Source of the DNA: Azonexus hydrophilus
GTDB taxonomy: Bacteria > Pseudomonadota > Gammaproteobacteria > Burkholderiales > Rhodocyclaceae
Length of the DNA stretch: 64,000 nt
NCBI RefSeq assembly: GCF_001956855.1
Contig: NZ_MTHD01000001.1
Location: 124,001-188,000 of the forward strand
Reading direction: 5' to 3'
Below, in pieces: positions 53,088 to 62,145 of the stretch (its first letter is position 1; every line of letters begins with the position of its first letter). Both the position numbers and the translations under genes were made by a program. The notes below the pieces were generated by a model. It searched no databases. It had not been told where the DNA came from and worked only from the letters and a program-made list of their open reading frames with translations.

Positions 53088-53713
53088 CCCAGCAGTTTGC
53101 GCTGGTCGAGGAATTTTTCCAGGATTTCCAGGCGGGCGAGCGGGTCATCCAGTTCCAGCAGCTTCTGTTTGGCCAGGTTCTGTACCGGCAGCACTTCGGT
53201 GATGCGATAGCCGACCCAGCCGGCATCGTCGTAACGGTGCGGTGGCGGCATGCGTTCCGGGCCGAGGTCGCTGACCACGCGTTGCAGCAGTGGCAGCAGG
53301 CGTTCGCGGTTCTGCGGCAGCGGCGCCTCTTGGTCGACAAGGAGTTCGACAGTCGCTTCCAGCAGTTTGCTGGCACCGACTTCGTGGCCGATGATGCGGA
53401 AGCGCCGGCCACCGATGGCATTGATCTGCAGGATGCCGAGCTGTTCCATCTCCCAGTTGGCAATGCTGGCCAGCGTACCGACCGGATGCGGCACAGCCGC
53501 TTCACCGACTTCGCCGCCGGCTTCGATCAGGCAGATGCCGAACGGTGAGTTTGCCTTCAGGCAGGCGGCAGCCATGTCCAGATAGCGTTGCTCGAAGATC
53601 TTCAACGGCAGGATGCCGCCGGGGAAGAGCACGGTATTGAGCGGAAACAGCGGGATATGCAGGGTTTCGACACTGCCGCCATCGGGCGAGCGGACGAAGT
53701 CGAACCAGCCCAT
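53084..53713 (-). CDS. Lon protease substrate-binding-like domain protein
   Basis: This is a 209-residue protein with the stand-alone Lon N-terminal (LAN/PUA-like) domain. Signatures are LHIPLFPLNTVLFPGGILPLKIFEQRYLDM and SPFGICLIEAGGEV, then GRRFRIIG and a charged helical end. No ATPase or protease domain follows. Such single-domain proteins are common in betaproteobacteria and uncharacterised. It overlaps the convergent SbtB-like gene by 4 bp and lies 1 bp after ubiX in the same direction. Confidence 0.9.
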   Translation of the reverse strand: MGWFDFVRSPDGGSVETLHIPLFPLNTVLFPGGILPLKIFEQRYLDMAAACLKANSPFGICLIEAGGEVGEAAVPHPVGTLASIANWEMEQLGILQINAIGGRRFRIIGHEVGASKLLEATVELLVDQEAPLPQNRERLLPLLQRVVSDLGPERMPPPHRYDDAGWVGYRITEVLPVQNLAKQKLLELDDPLARLEILEKFLDQRKLLG

Positions 53714-53714
53714 G

Positions 53715-54326
53715 TCAGCGCTCCTCGCCCCAGCGCTGCATCAGCGTGTGGCTGACGCCGACCTGATCGAGGACCCGGGCAACGACGAAGTCGACGATGT
53801 CCTGAACACTTTGCGGGTGATGATAGAAACCCGGGCTGGGCGGCAGGATGACCGCGCCGGCACGCACCAGGCGCAGCATGTTTTCCAGGTGGATGGCCGA
53901 AAACGGCGTTTCACGTGGAACCAGCACCAGCTTGCGGCCTTCCTTGAGGACGACGTCGGCAGCGCGTTCGATCAGATTGTCGGACAAGCCCTGGGCGATC
54001 GACGCCAGCGTGCCCATCGAACAGGGGCAGACGATCATCGCGTCGGGCGGATTGGAGCCCGAGGCGACCGGGGCAAACCATTCCTCGCGGCCGAAAACCT
54101 GCAGATTTTCGCGGTCGACCGCAGGAAAACGCGAAATCAGCGCTGCCCGGGCGTCGGCCGGCCGTGACGGCAGTTCGAAATCCATTTCCTGGCGGGCGAC
54201 GATCTGTGCTGCCTGCGAATACAGCAGTTGCACGCGACAGCCAGCCGCCAGCAGGCTTTCCAGTAGGCGCAGGCCGTAGGGCATGCCGGAAGCACCGGTC
54301 AGGGCGAGGCAGACGGTTTTGCTCAT
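53715..54326 (-). CDS. ubiX: flavin prenyltransferase UbiX
   Basis: This 203-residue enzyme prenylates FMN to make the cofactor of UbiD decarboxylases. VCLALTGASGMPYGLRLLESLL is the FMN-binding start, and the later PCSMGTLASIAQGLSDNLIERAADVVLKEGRKLVLVPRETP and GAVILPPSPGFYHHPQSVQDIVDFVVARVLDQ are family marks. A parS-like site lies inside. Its start overlaps the stop of the Gx transporter gene (ATGA). Confidence 0.96.
   Translation of the reverse strand: MSKTVCLALTGASGMPYGLRLLESLLAAGCRVQLLYSQAAQIVARQEMDFELPSRPADARAALISRFPAVDRENLQVFGREEWFAPVASGSNPPDAMIVCPCSMGTLASIAQGLSDNLIERAADVVLKEGRKLVLVPRETPFSAIHLENMLRLVRAGAVILPPSPGFYHHPQSVQDIVDFVVARVLDQVGVSHTLMQRWGEER
53908..53921. other. parS-like site 4 (inside ubiX)
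   Basis: GTTTCACGTGGAAC, the reverse complement form of sites 1 and 3, lies in the coding sequence of ubiX. It matches GTTYCACGTGRAAC. Confidence 0.65.
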
Positions 54327-54856
54327 CGTGGGGAATCCGTAGCGGGCGTATCAGCCAGCAGTTTAGCTGCGATCAGACCGTTGATGGTGCCGAACACCAG
54401 TGCCGCGCCGGCAAACACCGGCGTCAGCAGAAAGACGCCGTCGTGCGGGATCAGCCAGAACCGGGCGAGCAACAACTGGCCGCCGATGTGGGCGAAAGCC
54501 GCAAGGATGGACAGGCTGACCGGCCCGAACCAGCGCGCCGGCAGATGGCGGGCGGCGCCGAGGGTGAGCAGGCTGAGCGTGGTTCCGCTCAGCGACAGGA
54601 AGAAACCGGGGGCGAGGAAGTAGCCGAGCAACAGGCTGCCGGCGAGCACGCGCAGGACGCTGACCCAGACTGCCGTGCCCCAGCCGTAGCGCAACAGCAC
54701 GACCAGCGTGATGATGTTGGCCAGCCCCGGCTTGACGCCGGGCAGCGGCGAAGGAATTGCTGCGTCGACCAGCGACAGGCCGACCGCCGCGGTCGCCAGC
54801 CAGGCAACGCGCCGGTCTTCCGGGGTAACCGTCAGCTCAGTAACTGATCGAGTCAT
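54323..54856 (-). CDS. Gx transporter family membrane protein
   Basis: This 177-residue inner-membrane protein has about five or six helices. WLATAAVGLSLVDAAIPSPLPGVKPGLANIITLVVLLRYGWG is the conserved opening of the Gx transporter/heptaprenyl diphosphate synthase component I family. Its ligand is unknown; similarity to energy-coupling S components has been proposed for relatives. It overlaps the NusG-domain II gene by 20 bp, a pairing seen in many genomes, sometimes next to apbE or rnf genes, none of which are here. Confidence 0.85.
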   Translation of the reverse strand: MTRSVTELTVTPEDRRVAWLATAAVGLSLVDAAIPSPLPGVKPGLANIITLVVLLRYGWGTAVWVSVLRVLAGSLLLGYFLAPGFFLSLSGTTLSLLTLGAARHLPARWFGPVSLSILAAFAHIGGQLLLARFWLIPHDGVFLLTPVFAGAALVFGTINGLIAAKLLADTPATDSPR

Positions 54857-55211
54857 AGACCTTGGTGCGGCCGGTAATCTGCAGGCTGACGCGATTGGGG
54901 GCGCAGATGGCGATTTCGCCCGGGCGCATCAGCCAGCCCTGCTTGACGCAGTACTGGCGTGGCCCGGGGTCGGAGACGACGCGGGCGCGGCCGGGTTCGA
55001 CGGCGATCAGCGTGATGCCGAGCGGTCCGGGGACTTCAATCTGCTTTTTCGCCTTGAGGTCGATGTCGGCGAAAACCTGGCCTTCCTGGCGGATGATTGC
55101 CCGGTCGGCCAGACCGCCCTGCCAGAACAGCGGGATCGTCAAGCCGACCAGCGCGGCGCCGGCGATGACGGTCAGCCAGTCGCCCGGACGGAACAGTGCC
55201 AGCCAGTGCAT
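54837..55211 (-). CDS. NusG domain II-containing membrane-anchored protein
   Basis: This 124-residue protein starts at 55211 ([21 protein letters not shown]). It has one membrane helix near residues 12-32, then a small exposed domain with AIIRQEGQVFADIDLKAKKQIEVPGPLGIT, CVKQGWLMRPGEIAICAPNRVSLQI. NusG domain II proteins of this class accompany Gx transporters. The role is unknown. It overlaps rapZ by 1 bp and the Gx transporter gene by 20 bp. Confidence 0.83.
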   Translation of the reverse strand: MHWLALFRPGDWLTVIAGAALVGLTIPLFWQGGLADRAIIRQEGQVFADIDLKAKKQIEVPGPLGITLIAVEPGRARVVSDPGPRQYCVKQGWLMRPGEIAICAPNRVSLQITGRTKVYDSISY

Positions 55212-56053
55212 CAACCGGCCAGCGTGCGGTGCCGGACCAGCACGCGGGCCTGGCCGGCAAACTCGCGGGCCAGTGTTTCGGCGAGGTACACCGAGCGGTG
55301 CTGGCCACCGGTGCAACCGATCGCCACCGTCAGGTAGTTGCGGTTGTCGCGAATGTAGCAGGGCAGCCAGTCGGTAACGAAACGGGCGATGTCGGCGCGC
55401 ATGCGCAGTACCTCAGGCTCGCTTTCGAGGAAGTCGGCGACCGCCCGGTCGCGACCGGTCAGCGGCCGAAGTTCAGGGTCGTAGTGCGGGTTGGGCAGGC
55501 AGCGCACGTCGAAAACCAGGTCGGCATCGAGCGGGATGCCGTGCTTGAAGCCGAAGGACTGGAACATCAGCGTCAGCCCCTGGCCGGGTTCGGCTTCGAT
55601 GAACTGGCGTACCCATTCGCGCAGCGCGTTGGCCTTCAAGCCGCTGGTGTCGATGCGGTGGCCGAGATCGGAAATCGGCGCCAGCATTTCGCTCTCGCGG
55701 CGGATGGCTTCGGCCAGTGTCTGGTTCTCGGTCGCCAGCGGATGCCGGCGGCGCGATTCGGAATAGCGCTTGAGCAGCGTTTCCTCGCTGGCATGCAGGA
55801 ACAGGAAATTGTGTCGTACGCCTTCGGCCGACAAGCGCCCGAGTTTTTCCGGCAGCAGGCCGATGCCGCCACCGGAGCGGGCGTCGATGGCAACCGCCAC
55901 CTTGCGCACCTTTTCTTCCTGGAGCATGCCGACCAGCACCGTCAGCATCACCACCGGCAGGTTGTCTACGCAGTAATAACCGGCATCCTCCAGCAGATGC
56001 AGGGCGACCGACTTGCCGGAGCCGGAAAGTCCGCTGATGAGAATGAGTTCCAT
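55211..56053 (-). CDS. rapZ: RNase adapter protein RapZ
   Basis: This 280-residue protein starts [33 protein letters not shown], with a Walker A loop and the typical RapZ opening. The C-terminal domain includes [61 protein letters not shown]. RapZ binds small RNAs and UDP-GlcNAc-pathway signals in enterics and guides RNase E, thus tuning GlmS. In betaproteobacteria the role is less tested. A Met four codons upstream (56065) is possible. Confidence 0.95.
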   Translation of the reverse strand: MELILISGLSGSGKSVALHLLEDAGYYCVDNLPVVMLTVLVGMLQEEKVRKVAVAIDARSGGGIGLLPEKLGRLSAEGVRHNFLFLHASEETLLKRYSESRRRHPLATENQTLAEAIRRESEMLAPISDLGHRIDTSGLKANALREWVRQFIEAEPGQGLTLMFQSFGFKHGIPLDADLVFDVRCLPNPHYDPELRPLTGRDRAVADFLESEPEVLRMRADIARFVTDWLPCYIRDNRNYLTVAIGCTGGQHRSVYLAETLAREFAGQARVLVRHRTLAG

Positions 56054-56122
56054 GGGGCAGAGCATAATGAAGGGTCAGCGCCACCGCAAGCCGCGGCATA
56101 ATAGGCAAAAAAGGAGACACGC

Positions 56123-57301
56123 ATGAGCCCGAACATCCCCCTTCCCGATTTGCCCTTTCTGGCCGAGTTGACCGCACTGCGCCGCGACATCCACGCGCAC
56201 CCGGAACTGGCCTTCGACGAATACCGGACTGCCGACATCGTCGCGCGTGAGCTTCAGCGCTACGGTCTGGAAGTCCATCGCGGCATGGCGCGCACCGGCG
56301 TGGTCGGTGTGCTGAAAGCCGGAACGTCAACGCGGATGATCGGCCTGCGCGCCGACATGGATGCCTTGCCATTGGCCGAGATGAACGAATTCCCGCACCA
56401 CTCGAAGCATCCCGGAAAGATGCACGCCTGCGGCCACGACGGCCATACCGCGATGCTGCTTGGCGCGGCCCGCCATCTGGCATTGAATCCGGATTTCGAT
56501 GGCACGGCCGTCTTCATCTTCCAGCCGGCCGAGGAGTCCGAGGGCGGGGCGGCGGTGATGATCGAGGATGGGCTGTTCGAACAGTTTCCGGTCGATGCCG
56601 TGTTCGGGCTGCACAACTGGCCGGGGATCCCGGTCGGCGAAATGATGGCGATGCCGGGGCCGGTGATGGCCGGTACCTGTGGTTTCGAAATGCACGTACG
56701 CGGACACGGCTGTCACGCGGCGATGCCGCACCAGGGAATCGACGCCATCGTCACCGGCGCGCAGCTGGTGCAGGCGCTGCAGACCGTGGTCAGCCGCACG
56801 CTGCATCCCTGCGACGCAGCGGTGGTCAGCGTTACTCAGTTCCATGCCGGTGAGGCGTGGAACATCATTCCCGAGGAAGTGGTGATGCGCGGCACCATCC
56901 GCACCTTCAAGCCGGAGGTGCAGGAAGCCGTCGAGCGCGCCATCGAGCGCCTGTGCAGCGGCATCGCCTCGGCCAACGGCGCGCAGATCAGTGTTCGTTT
57001 CGACCATCGCTATCCGCCGACGGTGAACAGCGTGGCCGAGGCGAAGTTCTGCCAGCAGGTGGCGGCTGAAGTGTTTGGCGAAGACAAGGTGCTGACCGAC
57101 ATCCTGCCGTCCATGGGCGCCGAGGATTTCGCCTACATGCTCAAGGAAAAACCGGGCTGTTACGTCTGGCTGGGCAACGGGCCGGGCACCGGCGGCTGCA
57201 CGTTGCACAATCCGCACTACGACTTCAACGACGAACTGCTGACGCTGGGTGTTGCCTACTGGGCGCACCTGGTCCGGCGCGCCCTGCCGAAAACCGCCTG
57301 A
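56123..57301 (+). CDS. M20-family amidohydrolase (hippurate hydrolase-like)
   Basis: This 392-residue cytoplasmic metallopeptidase starts after AAGGAGA. The metal-binding and catalytic pieces are LRRDIHAHPELAFDEYRTA, LRADMDALPLAEMN, HACGHDGHTAML, FQPAEESEGGAAVMIEDGLF and the late FAYMLKEKPGCYVWLGNGPG. This family cleaves amino-acid amides and N-acyl amino acids such as hippurate or N-acetyl-diaminopimelate. The exact substrate is unknown. It is divergent from rapZ with a 69-bp gap. Confidence 0.93.
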   Translation: MSPNIPLPDLPFLAELTALRRDIHAHPELAFDEYRTADIVARELQRYGLEVHRGMARTGVVGVLKAGTSTRMIGLRADMDALPLAEMNEFPHHSKHPGKMHACGHDGHTAMLLGAARHLALNPDFDGTAVFIFQPAEESEGGAAVMIEDGLFEQFPVDAVFGLHNWPGIPVGEMMAMPGPVMAGTCGFEMHVRGHGCHAAMPHQGIDAIVTGAQLVQALQTVVSRTLHPCDAAVVSVTQFHAGEAWNIIPEEVVMRGTIRTFKPEVQEAVERAIERLCSGIASANGAQISVRFDHRYPPTVNSVAEAKFCQQVAAEVFGEDKVLTDILPSMGAEDFAYMLKEKPGCYVWLGNGPGTGGCTLHNPHYDFNDELLTLGVAYWAHLVRRALPKTA

Positions 57302-57304
57302 TGC

Positions 57305-58918
57305 CTACAGGCGGAAACGCGAGATAGCCTGGGTGAGCGCAGCGGAGACTGCATTCAGCCGGCTGGCGGTGTCCACCACCTTGCGCAGCGCCTGATCGTT
57401 CTGCTCGATCAGGTTGCGCACCTGTTCGACATGCGATTCGATTGCCCGTTCGTTGTCGTTTTCGACACTGATGGCCCGGGCGATCTGCTGCACCACGAGA
57501 TTGACATCCTGCGAGCTGCCTTTCATCCGGTTGAAGGCATCGCGCGACTGGTTTGACAGTTCGACACTCTCACCAACCTGCAGCAGCCCCGATTCCATGC
57601 CTTCCACCGCGCGCTGGGTGCCGGACTGGATGCTTTCCACCATCGAGGAAATTTCGGCGGTGGACTGCGCAGTCCGTTCCGCCAGTTTGCGTACCTCGTC
57701 GGCAACCACGGCAAAACCACGCCCCTGTTCGCCGGCACGGGCGGCTTCAATTGCCGCGTTCAAGGCGAGCAGATTGGTCTGGCTGGCAATGTCTGAAATG
57801 ACGCCGAGGATGGAGCTGATCCTGGCCGACTGGGCGCCGAGTTCCTGAATGTGCGCGGCCGTGGTTTTGACCGAACCGGCCATGGCCTCGGTTTCCGTTG
57901 CCGCCCGGCTGGCCAGTTCGGCCCCGTTGCTGGACGTGTCGCTCGATTCGCCGACGATGCGTTCGGCTTCGTTGACCGCCTGCATGACGTCCTTCAGGCC
58001 ATTGGCCAGGTTATGGACGTTGCTGACCATGTCTTGCGCATAGCTCAACTGCTGTTCGCTGCCGGCGCTAACCTGCTGCGTCGCATCGTTGACCCGCTGG
58101 ACGCTCTGTTCGACGTCGCGAGCGTGTTCCGCCAGGGTGCCGACCAGCTGGCGCAACTGGGTCTGCATGCTGGCCAGCGCACCGAGCAGGCTGTCCTGCT
58201 GGCCGCTGCTGACGGTGATTGCCTGGCTCAGGTCGCCGGTGGCGACGGCGTGGGCCACTTCGCGCGCATAGGCCGGCTCGCCGCCGAGTTCCCGACGGAC
58301 ATAGGCCAGCGTCGTGAAGGCGCTGACGCCCCCGATAACGATGGCCAGCGCGGTCAGCAGCAAGGTGATCAGCTGACGATGTTCGGCGGCCTCGGTAACC
58401 CGGCTGCGCTCTTCCTGCGTCTTCTGCGTCAGGACATCGAGGTCGTCGAGCAGCGCCTGCTTCAGCTTGCGCCAGGCAGGTGTTTCCTTGGTGTTGATCA
58501 GCGACTTGGCATCATCGAGGCGACCTTCCTTCAGCGCCGCCATGACTTCCTTCTGCGCTTCGGCTTGTGCGGCGGCCATTGCTTCCAGCGCCGCCAGCGA
58601 ACTGGCGAAGCCTTCGACCGTGGCAGCCCGGACCAGCGCCGACTGGCGCGCCTTGGCGAAATCGTCGCGGGCTTTCTCGAGGTTCTTGTAAGCCTTCGGG
58701 TTTTCCGGGTCGAGGGTGATGTTGCGCAGCGCCTGGCCCATCTGCAAGCCCTGGGCGTACATCTCGCTGTAATCCTGACGCAGGGCGCCGGTGCCGTCGA
58801 GAAACTCGCCGAAGCTGGTCGATGTGGCGCGCAGTCCGCTGTAGGAAACGACGATGGCGGCAATGAAGGCCGCGATGATCAATGCCATGCCCAGCAAAAG
58901 ACGATTGCGAAAACTCAT
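57305..58918 (-). CDS. methyl-accepting chemotaxis protein
   Basis: This 537-residue chemoreceptor has a TM at 8-28 ([19 protein letters not shown]), a periplasmic helical bundle up to about 185, a second TM ([25 protein letters not shown]), a HAMP domain and a long cytoplasmic coiled coil. The signalling tip is [37 protein letters not shown]. The ligand is unknown, and no chemotaxis genes are near. The preceding gap contains an AT-rich inverted repeat that may hold the promoter. The C terminus has no CheR-binding NWET/F-like pentapeptide that I can see. Confidence 0.94.
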   Translation of the reverse strand: MSFRNRLLLGMALIIAAFIAAIVVSYSGLRATSTSFGEFLDGTGALRQDYSEMYAQGLQMGQALRNITLDPENPKAYKNLEKARDDFAKARQSALVRAATVEGFASSLAALEAMAAAQAEAQKEVMAALKEGRLDDAKSLINTKETPAWRKLKQALLDDLDVLTQKTQEERSRVTEAAEHRQLITLLLTALAIVIGGVSAFTTLAYVRRELGGEPAYAREVAHAVATGDLSQAITVSSGQQDSLLGALASMQTQLRQLVGTLAEHARDVEQSVQRVNDATQQVSAGSEQQLSYAQDMVSNVHNLANGLKDVMQAVNEAERIVGESSDTSSNGAELASRAATETEAMAGSVKTTAAHIQELGAQSARISSILGVISDIASQTNLLALNAAIEAARAGEQGRGFAVVADEVRKLAERTAQSTAEISSMVESIQSGTQRAVEGMESGLLQVGESVELSNQSRDAFNRMKGSSQDVNLVVQQIARAISVENDNERAIESHVEQVRNLIEQNDQALRKVVDTASRLNAVSAALTQAISRFRL

Positions 58919-58938
58919 GAGCCCCTCCCGAATTTAAT

Positions 58939-58960
58939 CTTATAAGTATTTAATTATAAG
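58939..58960 (-). promoter_or_regulatory. AT-rich inverted repeat in the chemoreceptor promoter region
   Basis: CTTATAA (58939-58945) and TTATAAG (58954-58960) are a 7-bp inverted repeat with an 8-bp AT-rich spacer, flanked by GCCCC and GGGGC. On the minus strand TATAAT occurs twice nearby (CTTATAATT), which could act as a -10 element. The site is a possible promoter or operator; the evidence is limited to sequence. Confidence 0.4.
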
Positions 58961-58978
58961 TTGGGGCTATGACTTTTG

Positions 58979-59893
58979 TCAGCGTATCGTCATGAATCCA
59001 TCGTGTTGCAGCAGCGCGCCACTACGCTGCAATTCCAGTTTCAGGCGTTGTGATAGTTCGTCTGCCGGGAGGCCCAGATAGCGCTGGTTGAGATCGACAG
59101 CGAAGGGCAGGCCGAGCACGAAATCATCGAAATCGGCAGCTGGCAGGCGTTGTCTTTCCATGATGGCGAAGGCCACGAGCACCTTGATCGCATGCCAGGC
59201 GAGCTTGTCGAGGCTGGCGGCAAAACTATCCAGGCGGCTGAAAGCACGGGTCAGGGCGGCGTCGACCGCAGCAAATGGCGCGCCGTGGCCGGGAATGACG
59301 ATGTCGATCGGCAGGCGGGCGAGCATTTCCAGGGTGGCCCGCGTTGCCGTGATGCCGTCGGCCTCGCCGAGCAGTTCAGGGAAAATCACGCCGAAGCCGT
59401 TTTCCCACAGCGCATCCCCGGAAATGAGGATGCGCTTTTCCGGGTTGTAGTAGGCCAGCGCTTCCATGTCGTGACCAGGAACCGCAATCGCCTGCCAGTT
59501 CAGCCCGCCCATCTCCAGTTCGCTGCCGGCAGCGATCAGCCGGTCATGCTGGAAGCGCGCGGCCTGTTGTCCCAGTGGCGACAGCAGCAGCGCTTCCTCG
59601 TCCCATTTGGCGATGGTCGCATGCAGGCCGGCAGGGACGATGATCTCGCAGCCGAACCTGGCTTGTACGGCAGCGTTGCCGCCAATGTGGTCGGAGTGCG
59701 AATGGGTGTTTATCAGGCGATCGAGGCGTCGACCGCACAAGGCTTCGCCAACCAGCGCGACGGTCTGGGCGGCATGGGTGACGTAGCCGCTGTCGATGAG
59801 GGTTGCCTGGTCACCGTCGAAGCACAGGATGTTGTTCGCCGACAGCCAGCCGCGTTCGAGAACCAGCAGGCTGTCCGGAAGTTGTACGCTCAT
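58979..59893 (-). CDS. MBL-fold metallo-hydrolase
   Basis: This 304-residue protein carries the zinc-binding motif NTHSHSDHIGG (HxHxDH type), then AIAVPGHDMEALAYYNP, LISGDALWENGFG and VIPGHGAPFAAVDAA. This is the metallo-beta-lactamase fold with RNase Z/glyoxalase II-like zinc ligands. A C-terminal helical extension (about 215-304) is of the group with LACTB2-like winged domain. The substrate is not known. The start overlaps the stop of the first DUF1289 gene (ATGA), so it is the last member of a five- or six-gene operon. Confidence 0.9.
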   Translation of the reverse strand: MSVQLPDSLLVLERGWLSANNILCFDGDQATLIDSGYVTHAAQTVALVGEALCGRRLDRLINTHSHSDHIGGNAAVQARFGCEIIVPAGLHATIAKWDEEALLLSPLGQQAARFQHDRLIAAGSELEMGGLNWQAIAVPGHDMEALAYYNPEKRILISGDALWENGFGVIFPELLGEADGITATRATLEMLARLPIDIVIPGHGAPFAAVDAALTRAFSRLDSFAASLDKLAWHAIKVLVAFAIMERQRLPAADFDDFVLGLPFAVDLNQRYLGLPADELSQRLKLELQRSGALLQHDGFMTIR

Positions 59894-60069
59894 TCCGTAC
59901 TGTCCGGATCCGTCCCGTGCGTCGGTAACCCGGCAACCGGCAGTACGACCTCAGCAACAATGCCCGGTTCGGTTTCAGGGGGGCGCCCGCAACCGAGGCA
60001 GTAGCCGGAGTCGGGGTCGGTCATGCAGATGCCGACGCATTGATAGCGTGCTTCCTGGTCTTCGTTCAT
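59890..60069 (-). CDS. DUF1289 protein (second copy)
   Basis: This 59-residue protein has the DUF1289 motif YQCVGICMTDPDSGYCLGCGRP, with four cysteines spaced C-x3-C-x7-C-x2-C, a likely metal site. The C-terminal half is not conserved. It overlaps the neighbour DUF1289 gene and the MBL gene by 4 bp each. DUF1289 proteins are small, cysteine-rich and of unknown function; pairs of adjacent copies are unusual. Confidence 0.82.
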   Translation of the reverse strand: MNEDQEARYQCVGICMTDPDSGYCLGCGRPPETEPGIVAEVVLPVAGLPTHGTDPDSTE

Positions 60070-60266
60070 GGCAGCCGGGCGGGTGGGGAGGTTTGCTGGC
60101 TGCGCTGCCGGATGTCGACAGCGTCGAGAACAGACAACCGGGCTGTGGCATCCAGTCGCGACCAACTGGCGATTTCATCGAGCGTGCGGAAACAGCCGCT
60201 GCACAGACCGCTATCCGGGTCCATGCGGCAGATGTTGATGCAGGGTGAGGCAGGCAGGGTTTGCAT
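60066..60266 (-). CDS. DUF1289 protein (first copy)
   Basis: This 66-residue protein begins [39 protein letters not shown], the complete DUF1289 motif with four cysteines at the family spacing. The short C-terminal part ends with QTSPPARLP. It overlaps the upstream 324-residue gene by 1 bp and the next DUF1289 gene by 4 bp. It is the better-conserved of the two copies. Confidence 0.88.
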   Translation of the reverse strand: MQTLPASPCINICRMDPDSGLCSGCFRTLDEIASWSRLDATARLSVLDAVDIRQRSQQTSPPARLP

Positions 60267-61240
60267 CAGATGAGGATGTAACGTTTCTGGCGATCACGGG
60301 ATCGGTTGACGGCGGCGAGGGCTTCCTCGCGGGAAATGCGCACCAGCGTGGCCAGATGCTGACGCCTGTCGCGGCTGGAAAGTTCCGGGAAACTGATGGT
60401 CTGCGCGTCTTCGTCGGGTTGGCCGGCATCGTGCACGATGCCCATGCGGTCGATGCAAATGCTCACCGGCGTCAGGCTGAGTGCTGTTTCCGGGTGACGC
60501 AGGAAGTCCGCCAGCACTTCGATCAGGTTTTCCGGCATCAGCGCTTCACCGTTCTGGCGCAACTGCACATCGAGTTCGACCAGGTGCCGGGTGTGTTTTT
60601 CCTCGTCGCTGACGTTGTGGTGCTGCCAGGCATGTTCGACCGACAGGTCGGCACGCAGGCTTTCGCGTTCCCGGCGCAGATTGTCTACGTGGGCATTGAA
60701 TGCCTGCAGCAGACTTTCCAGCGCCTTCGCCTGCAACCGGTCACGGGTTGTGTCGAGATCGCAGCAGGGTTCGATCAGCGTCTGGTCGGAAAAATAGACA
60801 ATTTCCTGCGGCACGTCGGCGCGGATGATATTGCCTTGCTGGGCCATGCCGAACTGCCGTTTCTGCTGGCGGCGGGCCGCCAGCATGGCGCAGAAGCAGT
60901 CGCTGGCCCAGCATTCCGGACGGTCGAGAAAATCACGCACGGCCTGGCTGCGGCCGAGCATGTCCTCGATGTCGGCGGGGCTGGCAAACAGCGCGTGTAC
61001 CAGCAAGTCGTTGGCGAAACTGCGGCGGTTGATCTCGATCGGGCCGGGCAGCGCGGCGACCAGGCCCTGACAGTAGCCGAGCGCGTGTTCGACGGCGCCA
61101 AGCAGATGTCTTTCCAGTCGGGGCGCAGCGCGCACCAGCGGATCGACCATGCCGATGACGCGATCAAGCGCGGCAGCAACGGCCGGGTCAGGCGGGGGGA
61201 CGGGTTTCAGCAGGTCGGCTAAAGCGGAGATCAGGCTCAC
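60266..61240 (-). CDS. conserved protein of unknown function (324 aa)
   Basis: The GTG at 61240 overlaps the HMG-CoA lyase stop (GTGA); an ATG at 61258 would be slightly longer. The soluble product is alpha-helical with no membrane segments. It contains several cysteines ([20 protein letters not shown]) and an [14 protein letters not shown] strand near the C terminus. I do not recognise a family with certainty. It lies between HMG-CoA lyase and DUF1289 genes with overlaps at both ends, so it is co-translated with them. No function can be assigned. Confidence 0.7.
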   Translation of the reverse strand: MSLISALADLLKPVPPPDPAVAAALDRVIGMVDPLVRAAPRLERHLLGAVEHALGYCQGLVAALPGPIEINRRSFANDLLVHALFASPADIEDMLGRSQAVRDFLDRPECWASDCFCAMLAARRQQKRQFGMAQQGNIIRADVPQEIVYFSDQTLIEPCCDLDTTRDRLQAKALESLLQAFNAHVDNLRRERESLRADLSVEHAWQHHNVSDEEKHTRHLVELDVQLRQNGEALMPENLIEVLADFLRHPETALSLTPVSICIDRMGIVHDAGQPDEDAQTISFPELSSRDRRQHLATLVRISREEALAAVNRSRDRQKRYILI

Positions 61241-62145
61241 TCGGTCATTCCGGCGCAAATGGCCCGGCCGGCCTTGGCGCCGTTCGGGCGGTCGAGGATG
61301 CCGGAAATCCAGCTTCCCACCTGCGCCAGTTTATCCAGATCGATGCCGGTTTCAATGCCCAGACCGTGTAACAGGTAAACAACATCCTCCGTCGCCACGT
61401 TGCCGGACGCGCCCCTGGCGTACGGACAGCCGCCCAGGCCGGCAACCGAGGCATCGAAAGTTGCCATGCCCAGTTGCAGCGAAGCGTGGATGTTGGCGAT
61501 CGCCATGCCGTAGGTGTCGTGATAGTGACCGGCCAGTCGCTCGATCGGCACGACCCGCGCGCAGGCCTCGATCATCCGCGCGATGCTGGCCGGATTGCCG
61601 ACGCCGACGGTGTCGCCGAGCGAGACCTCATAGCAGCCCATGGCGTAGAGAATCTTCGCCACTTCCGCCGTTTTCTGCGGATCGACCGCCCCTTCGTACG
61701 GACAGCCAACGACGCACGAAACATAGCCGCGTACCCGGATTTCCAGCGCCGAAGCAGCAGAAACCACCGGTTCGAAGCGTTTCAGGCTCTCAGCAATGGA
61801 GCAATTGATGTTTTTGCGCGAAAAACTCTCGGATGCCGCACCAAAAATCGCCACTTCGGTGGCGCCGGCCAGCATGGCGGCGTCGAATCCCTGCAAATTT
61901 GGCGTCAGAACCGGGTAGACCGCAGCAGGATGACGGGTGATGCCTTGCAGCACCGCACTGTTGTCCCCCATCTGCGGCACCCATTTCGGCGACACGAAGG
62001 AAGTCGCCTCGATGACGCGCAGCCCGGCATCGGCCAGCCGGTTGATCAGCTCGATCTTGGTTTCGGTCGGGACCAGCTGCTTTTCATTCTGCAAGCCGTC
62101 GCGCGGGCCGACTTCGACGATCTTGACCTTCGTTGGCATTGGCAT
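61237..62145 (-). CDS. mvaB: hydroxymethylglutaryl-CoA lyase
   Basis: This 302-residue TIM-barrel enzyme splits HMG-CoA into acetyl-CoA and acetoacetate. Motifs are [30 protein letters not shown], the [11 protein letters not shown] loop, [10 protein letters not shown] and [17 protein letters not shown] with the catalytic Cys in GGCPYA. Together with the adjacent carboxylase subunit this is the end of leucine catabolism (Liu pathway). Its start overlaps the carboxylase stop (TGATG). Confidence 0.95.
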   Translation of the reverse strand: MPMPTKVKIVEVGPRDGLQNEKQLVPTETKIELINRLADAGLRVIEATSFVSPKWVPQMGDNSAVLQGITRHPAAVYPVLTPNLQGFDAAMLAGATEVAIFGAASESFSRKNINCSIAESLKRFEPVVSAASALEIRVRGYVSCVVGCPYEGAVDPQKTAEVAKILYAMGCYEVSLGDTVGVGNPASIARMIEACARVVPIERLAGHYHDTYGMAIANIHASLQLGMATFDASVAGLGGCPYARGASGNVATEDVVYLLHGLGIETGIDLDKLAQVGSWISGILDRPNGAKAGRAICAGMTE